DNA from: Candidatus Binatia bacterium | GTDB taxonomy: Bacteria > Desulfobacterota_B > Binatia > UBA9968 > JAJDTQ01 | Reading direction: 5' to 3' | DNA length: 9,814 bases | Assembly: GCA_022827045.1 (NCBI GenBank) | Contig: JAJDTQ010000153.1 | Location: forward strand, 1-9,814 | Shown here: positions 5,747 through 9,814 of the stretch, piece after piece | Layout of the letters: every line of letters begins with the position of its first letter | Position numbering within the stretch: the first letter of the stretch is position 1 | Made by a program: the position numbers and the translations under genes | Notes under the pieces: model-generated | Told to the model about the DNA's origin: nothing | Databases searched by the model: none | The model's input: the letters and a program-made list of their open reading frames with translations, nothing else

Positions 5747-6313
5747 TCAGTCTCCGCGTTTGCGCATCACCGTCATCAGGACATTGACGATGAACGCCCA
5801 GTAGCCGAACCCCATCAGGAAGGCGGTGGTGATGATGAGGATGTGGTGGACGGGCCCCACCACCGCCAGCGCCTCCGAATAGGTCATCCCGCCGTGGATC
5901 ATGTTGCCCTCCACGATTCCGAGCGCCACGAGCGAGCAGAAGAACCCGAGCACCCCCACCGTGGACAGCCAGAACGAGGCGCCGGCCAGCACCGGGCTGT
6001 ACACCTCCCTGCCGAGCACCTTCGGGAGCACGTAGTAGATGAGCCCCATCAGGCCCATGGTCACTCCGCCCACCAGGTTGATGTGCGCGTGAGCGAGCGG
6101 GTCGATCAGGTGCCCCGCCGGGCCCGCTTCCCGAATCCACTGGGCGATGCCCGGAAAGGTCTGCATCACCCCCTGCACCGTCCCGATGAACAGGTGGATG
6201 ACCGACAGCACCAGAAAACGCAGGACCAGGTGCCCCTGCGCTCGGGCCTCGTCGCGCTCGCGCACCGAGGGGGCGGGCTCGACCCGGGTGCCGATGTCCG
6301 CCACGGCGCTCAC
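5747..6313 (-). CDS. Partial haem-copper-oxidase paralogue: C-terminal third of a CcoN-like subunit (188 aa)
   Basis: Four predicted helices (about 30-52, 74-97, 112-135, 155-182) follow a charged N-terminus. Residues 75-136 match residues 343-404 of the neighbouring catalytic subunit without gaps at 31 of 62 positions, including HAH, IYY.LPK, RE.YS, FW and LGF. Helices VIII and XII also look related (VQGVMQ against IQGAFQ; N.LMT against NMWMT). The HxH pair (75, 77) that binds both b haems in CcoN is retained, with further membrane histidines at 40, 156 and 157. The CuB ligands and the helix II ligand are missing, so it cannot be an oxidase alone; it may bind a b haem. GTG at 6313 overlaps the stop of the upstream cytochrome gene (GTGA). 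Short subunit-I-like proteins of this type exist in databases, usually unexplained. Confidence 0.85.
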   Translation of the reverse strand: MSAVADIGTRVEPAPSVRERDEARAQGHLVLRFLVLSVIHLFIGTVQGVMQTFPGIAQWIREAGPAGHLIDPLAHAHINLVGGVTMGLMGLIYYVLPKVLGREVYSPVLAGASFWLSTVGVLGFFCSLVALGIVEGNMIHGGMTYSEALAVVGPVHHILIITTAFLMGFGYWAFIVNVLMTVMRKRGD

Positions 6314-6888
6314 GGGGGCGCGGCCCGCGCGCTCTCGATGCGCCCGAGGTGCCGCACATAGCCCAGCACCTGACCGATCTGCGTTGCGGAGAGCCGGTCT
6401 TCCCAGCCCCGCATCGCAGTGCCCGCGACCCCGTCGCGGATCGCCGCGCGCAACGTCTCGTCACTCCGCCCACTGGTCCGCCGACCAGTGAGGTCCGTGG
6501 GGCGGGGCGTCATGCGATAGGCCCACTCCCCGTCCCCGCGGCCCGAGACCCCGTGGCACGGGAGGCAGAGCTGCACGTAGTAGCTGCGGCCGCGCTCCAG
6601 GTCGGCGATGCTGGCACCGCGCTCCACCACGTCGAAATCGATCGGCTGCGCGACTCGCATGGAAGGCTCCCTCATGGCCTGCTGGGGCACGAATCCGACC
6701 GCGCCGAACGCCATCGCAACCGCGAGCGCAACGCCGGCGCAGACGATGAAGGAGACCGCATGCTCACCACCACGCGCCGGCGGCCGGGTTCGCGGAGAAC
6801 GGGACCTGCGCACCTGCATTGTCCGTACATGGCGGCGGAGCACCCTCGTCATCCGTCCCCGACGGCCCCGAACGAGCCGGCGATGCAT
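6310..6888 (-). CDS. Membrane-anchored monohaem cytochrome c; 5' end apparently frameshifted
   Basis: The intact frame carries an anchor (VSFIVCAGVALAVAMAFGAVGF), haem motif CLPCH (residues 108-112 from the 6888 start), RMTPRPTDL as in class I cytochromes, and the distal Met159 in GTAMRGWED. The N-terminus in this frame is an implausible run of about 40 arginine-rich residues, and its ATGs (6888, 6852, 6819) have poor ribosome sites. In contrast, AGGAGGAGC stands just before an ATG at 6922 in another frame; that frame runs 52 codons as MYGNHAPSS... to ...AGAWW and stops at 6764. Skipping one base at TGG-TGG-TGAG would join it smoothly to EHAVSFIV. So the true gene may span 6310-6922 with a +1 shift or a sequence error. 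It overlaps the next gene by GTGA. Confidence 0.8.
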   Translation of the reverse strand: MHRRLVRGRRGRMTRVLRRHVRTMQVRRSRSPRTRPPARGGEHAVSFIVCAGVALAVAMAFGAVGFVPQQAMREPSMRVAQPIDFDVVERGASIADLERGRSYYVQLCLPCHGVSGRGDGEWAYRMTPRPTDLTGRRTSGRSDETLRAAIRDGVAGTAMRGWEDRLSATQIGQVLGYVRHLGRIESARAAPP

Positions 6889-6922
6889 GAATGGCCGAGG
6901 AGGGTGCGTGGTTGCCGTACAT

Positions 6923-6931
6923 GCTCCTCCT
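6923..6931 (-). promoter_or_regulatory. Strong Shine-Dalgarno deciding an upstream start at 6922
   Basis: On the minus strand, AGGAGGAGC directly precedes ATG at 6922, just after the stop (6933-6935) of the dihaem-cupredoxin gene. It is among the best ribosome sites in the window, yet the ATG is out of frame with the cytochrome that follows. It supports a true start at 6922 and a frameshift near 6764-6768. Confidence 0.6.
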
Positions 6932-6932
6932 G

Positions 6933-8663
6933 CTACTTCGTGAGGTCAATGGCGAGCTCCGTGGTCTCCCCTGCCCGGACCGTGACCGGAATCTCGATCT
7001 CGCCCAGCCACTCCTGCCAGGCCGCCAGGGTGTAGTCGCCGGGCGGGACGTCGGTGATGCTGAACGTGCCGTCGTCCCCGGTCTGGAAGAAGTACGGGTT
7101 GTCCACCACGTGGACCCAGCCGAGCATCCAGCCGTGGGCGTCGCAGTCCACCTTCACCGTGCCGGGCTGCTTGAGAACCTTGGTGACCTTCTGGTCCTTC
7201 TCGGGCAGCGCCACGTTGAACGCGGTCCGCTTGCCGTAGTAGCCGTGGGTGTTGTGGAGCACCGGGTCGGAGTTGATGATGTCGAGACTGCCCTGGCGCG
7301 CGACCTGGACGTGCGGGTGGAACTTGCAGCCTTCCTGGTCGAGCACGGGAACCCTGGTCAGAATTTCGGGCCACGGCTTGCCCGCTCCGATGCCCTTCAG
7401 GTACACGACGCTGTCCTTCACCGCCCCCCCGTCACCCACGAGGATGAGCGGCTCCTTGCGGACCCTGCCGCACACCCGCTTGTCCTTCGTCGGCAGGACG
7501 GTCTTCTTCTTGATCGAGCCGTTGTACACGACCGTGCCCTGGACGGTGCCTCCGCCGGTCACGTCGGATTCCTGGTACTTGCTCAGGAACACCGGCTTCG
7601 ACGGCTCGGCCGGCGCATCCGCCGCCTTCTCCTCCTGATCGGTCGCGGCGGCAACCGTCGCGGCCGCCCCGGCGCTCCCGGAAGCCGTCGCGGCCGGCGT
7701 TGCGGCCTGAGCCTGGGCGACAACCGGCGTCAGTGCGGCCAACGCGATGTCCTCCCCGCGCTCCTTCAACAGGTTGACCCGCGCCGCGTAGAGATCCCAG
7801 TCGGGCCGGAGCGACGTGACGTACCACACGAGCTGCCAGCGCTGATCTTCGTCGAGAAAGTCGGCAAACGACGGCATCGGGGTGCCGTCCAGCCCGGTGG
7901 TGAACGTCTGGTAGACACCCTTGGGAGCGCTGTCGCCGACGAACTGCGCCGCGTCGGTGAAGTCCCGCGGCACGATCGGCAGGCCGCTGTCGTCCTCGAG
8001 ACCCGGTGCCGACGGCCCGTCTCCCTTGCCGAGCGGGCCGTGGCACTCGGCGCACTGCATGCGCTCGTAGACACCCTTGCCCGCCACGAGCATGGCATGG
8101 TCGGGAAGCGGCGGCTCTGCGATAGCGATGGGATCCTCCTGCCACTCCGCTTCCTCCTCCCAGCGCGGCGAGAGGGTCTTGAGGTAGGCGATCACCGCCC
8201 ACCGATCCCGCTCGGGCAGAAACTTGAACGCCGGCATGTCGTGGTCGGCCACCAGGCCGCGCGAGATGGACTTGAACAGGTCGACGTCGGTGGGGAACGA
8301 GCCGCTCGGGGTCGAGCGCAGCTTGAACACCGCCTCGGTGAAGTCCCGGGGCTTGCGCGGCAGCTTGTGCTCGGGGGCGTACACGTCGGCAAGCTCCCAT
8401 ACCGCGCCGTTGCCGTCTCCGTCGATGCCGTGGCAGCCGATGCACAGTCCGCGGTATACCCACTCGCCGTGCCTGAGCAGGGTGGGATTCGGCGGCACCG
8501 GCACGCCGACCGGCTCGATGTTTCCCGTAGCGGCCGACAGGTTGAATATCGAATCGGGCGCGCGCGGCTTGTCCGTCCACTGCCGCACCACCAGGCTTAT
8601 CGTTACCACCAACCCGACCGTGAGCACCACAACGACCGCGTAGATCGCCTTCGCCTTGTTCAA
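6933..8663 (-). CDS. Dihaem cytochrome c fused to a cupredoxin-like domain (576 aa)
   Basis: A membrane anchor (about 7-26) is followed by cytochrome domain 1 with C74-I-G-C-H78 and Met143 (HDMPAF), then domain 2 with C204-A-E-C-H208 and Met263 (TPMPSF). An Ala/Pro/Thr-rich linker (about 305-357) leads to a C-terminal beta domain. This last part has EGCKFHPH (446, 449, 451), H470 in VLHNTHG and C507-D-A-H510-G-W-M513, then DNPYF, FSITDVPPGDYTL and AAWQEWLG, the pattern of cupredoxin proteins with a carboxypeptidase-regulatory-like fold. His470, Cys507, His510 and Met513 could form a type 1 copper site. The start is a TTG with AGGAAGG about 9 bases upstream. It probably relays electrons, haem-haem-copper in order still unknown, to the oxidase. 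Confidence 0.88.
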   Translation of the reverse strand: MNKAKAIYAVVVVLTVGLVVTISLVVRQWTDKPRAPDSIFNLSAATGNIEPVGVPVPPNPTLLRHGEWVYRGLCIGCHGIDGDGNGAVWELADVYAPEHKLPRKPRDFTEAVFKLRSTPSGSFPTDVDLFKSISRGLVADHDMPAFKFLPERDRWAVIAYLKTLSPRWEEEAEWQEDPIAIAEPPLPDHAMLVAGKGVYERMQCAECHGPLGKGDGPSAPGLEDDSGLPIVPRDFTDAAQFVGDSAPKGVYQTFTTGLDGTPMPSFADFLDEDQRWQLVWYVTSLRPDWDLYAARVNLLKERGEDIALAALTPVVAQAQAATPAATASGSAGAAATVAAATDQEEKAADAPAEPSKPVFLSKYQESDVTGGGTVQGTVVYNGSIKKKTVLPTKDKRVCGRVRKEPLILVGDGGAVKDSVVYLKGIGAGKPWPEILTRVPVLDQEGCKFHPHVQVARQGSLDIINSDPVLHNTHGYYGKRTAFNVALPEKDQKVTKVLKQPGTVKVDCDAHGWMLGWVHVVDNPYFFQTGDDGTFSITDVPPGDYTLAAWQEWLGEIEIPVTVRAGETTELAIDLTK

Positions 8664-8688
8664 AGCCAGTCGCCTTCCTGTTCACGTG

Positions 8689-8716
8689 CGACGGCCGCCC
8701 GGACAGGCGGCCGTCG
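8689..8716 (-). other. Very stable intercistronic hairpin
   Basis: Arms 8689-8699 and 8706-8716 form 11 uninterrupted, nearly all-GC pairs with a 6-base loop, 25 bases before the TTG start of the dihaem-cupredoxin gene. It could end part of the upstream transcript, block exonuclease decay, or hold back ribosome access. No T-run follows, so a simple terminator is less likely. Confidence 0.45.
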
Positions 8717-8732
8717 TCGAACCCCGAGCATT

Positions 8733-8756
8733 GCGCCGGCCAGGACCGCGCCGGCC
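8733..8756. repeat. 9-base direct repeat GCGCCGGCC
   Basis: GCGCCGGCC occurs at 8733-8741 and 8748-8756, separated by AGGACC. Each copy contains the palindrome GCCGGC, so the two can also pair as a hairpin. It lies in the same 119-base gap as the 8689-8716 hairpin. It may be part of that RNA structure or chance in GC-rich DNA. Confidence 0.3.
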
Positions 8757-8782
8757 CCCGATCACCTGAATCCGCGTGTCCG

Positions 8783-9244
8783 TCAGTGACGGCCGGGATC
8801 CAGCACCGAGCCCTTGTTGGACCAGTACATGTACGCTTCCAGAGCCTTCATGGCTTCGCTGTTCACATCGATGACCTCGCCCTCGTTGGGCTTCTCGATG
8901 CACCAGTTGACCATGTCGCGCAAGGTCGCGAACTCGCTCATCTGCTCCTGGAACTTCGGGAACTCGTGGGGGTGGATGTCCGAGGAAATCGGATGGCACA
9001 TCGCGCAGGCCATGCCGGTCTTCGAGAGGTTCACCCCCATCTCCTTCTGCGCTTCGGCGTCGCCGTGGAACAGCCGGTCCCCCAGGATCACCTGCTCCAT
9101 GAAGAGATCATGGAACGCCTGCAGCGTGGCGGCGTCATGCAGATCCTTGTGCGCCACGGACTCCTGAACGACGCCGAAAACCCCGAGACCCACGCAGACG
9201 GCGCAGCCGGCGGCCAGCAGATAACGCTTGCTTATTGTTTTCAC
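8783..9244 (-). CDS. SoxA-like monohaem cytochrome c (153 aa)
   Basis: GTG at 9244 is chosen because GAGGAGGAG stands just upstream and it begins a clean signal peptide (KTISKRYLLAAG... to about ESVA, cleaved before HKDLHD). The mature protein has one haem motif, C80-A-M-C-H84, followed by PISSDIHPHEFPKFQEQM and LRDMVNWCIEKPNEGE, then SEAMKALEAYMYWSNKG at the end. The C-terminal pattern, Cys in (N/G)C(I/M)E..., 15-20 residues before a helix ending ALE.Y, recalls the C-terminal haem domain of SoxA, where that Cys binds the haem iron. Here it is Cys115. No other sox gene is in the window, so a thiosulfate role is not shown; it may be a periplasmic electron carrier. The gene starts 17 bases after the phosphoesterase stop. 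Confidence 0.82.
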   Translation of the reverse strand: MKTISKRYLLAAGCAVCVGLGVFGVVQESVAHKDLHDAATLQAFHDLFMEQVILGDRLFHGDAEAQKEMGVNLSKTGMACAMCHPISSDIHPHEFPKFQEQMSEFATLRDMVNWCIEKPNEGEVIDVNSEAMKALEAYMYWSNKGSVLDPGRH

Positions 9245-9261
9245 GATTTGCTCCTCCTCGC

Positions 9262-9813
9262 TCAGTTGCCCGTCCAGTCGCGGTCGGCGATGCGCGGCGT
9301 CAGGATCTGGTTGCCGTTGTCGCCGGTGCCGGAATCGTGCTGCGCGACGGCAAACACCTCGTTGCGCCACATCTTGTACTCCTCGCTCGCATGGCCGTCC
9401 GCATAGTCGAACTTGCCCCAGCCGACACCGTCGAAGATGTCGCCCGGATCGACGCGAATCATCGGCTTGGTCAGGGCCGGCACGCCGGTGGGCGGATACG
9501 GCCACGGCCAGGAGGTCGCGAGCATCCCGATGAAGCGGGCGCCCTCGGTCTCGTGATAGAGCGGCTGGTGCACGTGGCCGTGGATGTTGGTGATGTTGCT
9601 GTAGGGGCCGATGATCTCGTGCACCTGACGCCAGTCCCGGATCCAGAAGTTCCAGCCGGGGTACACCTCGTAGAGCGGCGTATGGCTCATGATGATGACC
9701 GGCGCGTCCTTGGGCCAGTCGGAGAGCGCGGTCTGGAGCCACATGCGCTGCTCCTTGCCGAGCCCCGACCAGGGTCCGGCCTGGGAGCCGTCCAGTGCCT
9801 CCATGTGGCCCAT
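9262..9813 (-). CDS. Metallophosphoesterase, C-terminal part (5' end beyond window)
   Basis: The frame is open to the right edge, so the N-terminus is missing; 183 residues are visible. Two metal-binding landmarks of the calcineurin-like phosphoesterase fold are present: VIIMSHTPLYEV (His44 in the visible part, the GHTP-type motif) and NIHGHVHQP (His78, His80 and His82, the GHxH motif). The N-terminal DxH and GDxxD motifs would lie off the window. The C-terminus is rich in Trp, Asp and Gly (PGDIFDGVGWGKFDYADGH). The substrate cannot be told. It may be exported, since it is transcribed with periplasmic cytochromes 17 bases downstream, but no signal is visible here. Confidence 0.82.
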   Translation of the reverse strand: MGHMEALDGSQAGPWSGLGKEQRMWLQTALSDWPKDAPVIIMSHTPLYEVYPGWNFWIRDWRQVHEIIGPYSNITNIHGHVHQPLYHETEGARFIGMLATSWPWPYPPTGVPALTKPMIRVDPGDIFDGVGWGKFDYADGHASEEYKMWRNEVFAVAQHDSGTGDNGNQILTPRIADRDWTGN

Positions 9814-9814
9814 G

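Noticed and set aside
4231..5787. A 518-codon open frame on the plus strand
   Set aside because: It is antisense to the oxidase catalytic subunit, and its product is a low-complexity run of His, Glu, Arg, Pro and Gln without any recognisable fold.
6891..8789. A 632-codon open frame on the plus strand
   Set aside because: It lies wholly antisense to the dihaem-cupredoxin gene, whose haem and copper motifs are clear. Its product is rich in Arg, His, Val and Gly with no domain, as expected from antisense reading of GC-rich coding DNA.

Overview
The window is GC-rich bacterial DNA from a Gram-negative organism. The evidence for that is a lipobox lipoprotein and at least six proteins with c-type haem motifs (CxxCH), most with an N-terminal membrane anchor or signal peptide. 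The phylum cannot be told from the sequence alone. Almost every gene lies on the minus strand, so the reading order is from right to left. Spacing is tight, with several start/stop overlaps or gaps of 1-35 bases, so most of it looks like one long operon or a few consecutive ones.

The core (about 2266-6313) encodes an unusual, split terminal oxidase of the C family (cbb3-like) of haem-copper oxygen reductases. The 469-residue catalytic subunit (4084-5493) keeps all six expected metal-ligand histidines, the helix VII tyrosine typical of cbb3 enzymes and the Ca-site acid pair. It is followed by a monohaem CcoO-like cytochrome, a short protein resembling only the N-terminal anchor of CcoP, a two-helix protein, a cytochrome c and a 53-residue FixS/CcoS-like peptide. 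Upstream lie a 72-residue two-helix protein and a 188-residue membrane protein. The latter is a paralogue of only the C-terminal third of the catalytic subunit: 31 of 62 aligned residues are identical without gaps, including the HxH haem-ligand pair.

Upstream of the oxidase (right part, 6310-9813) come its probable electron-supply proteins. These are a monohaem cytochrome whose 5' end looks frameshifted, a three-domain protein with two c-haem domains fused to a cupredoxin-like domain, and a SoxA-like monohaem cytochrome with a candidate Cys haem ligand. The C-terminal part of a metallophosphoesterase runs off the right edge.

Downstream of the oxidase (left part, 360-2126) come another monohaem cytochrome, a 43-residue membrane peptide on the opposite strand, a thioredoxin-like lipoprotein and two small membrane proteins. 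The lipoprotein is plausibly for copper or cytochrome maturation. A striking inverted repeat lies between the opposite-strand peptide and the lipoprotein. Bases 1-359 hold no gene I can support, only hairpins and an AT-rich patch.

Taken together, the genes suggest that periplasmic electrons pass through multi-domain cytochromes and a cupredoxin to membrane-anchored monohaem cytochromes and then to a CcoN-like oxygen-reducing core whose accessory subunits are broken up and partly duplicated compared with textbook cbb3. The function is inferred from sequence motifs only.
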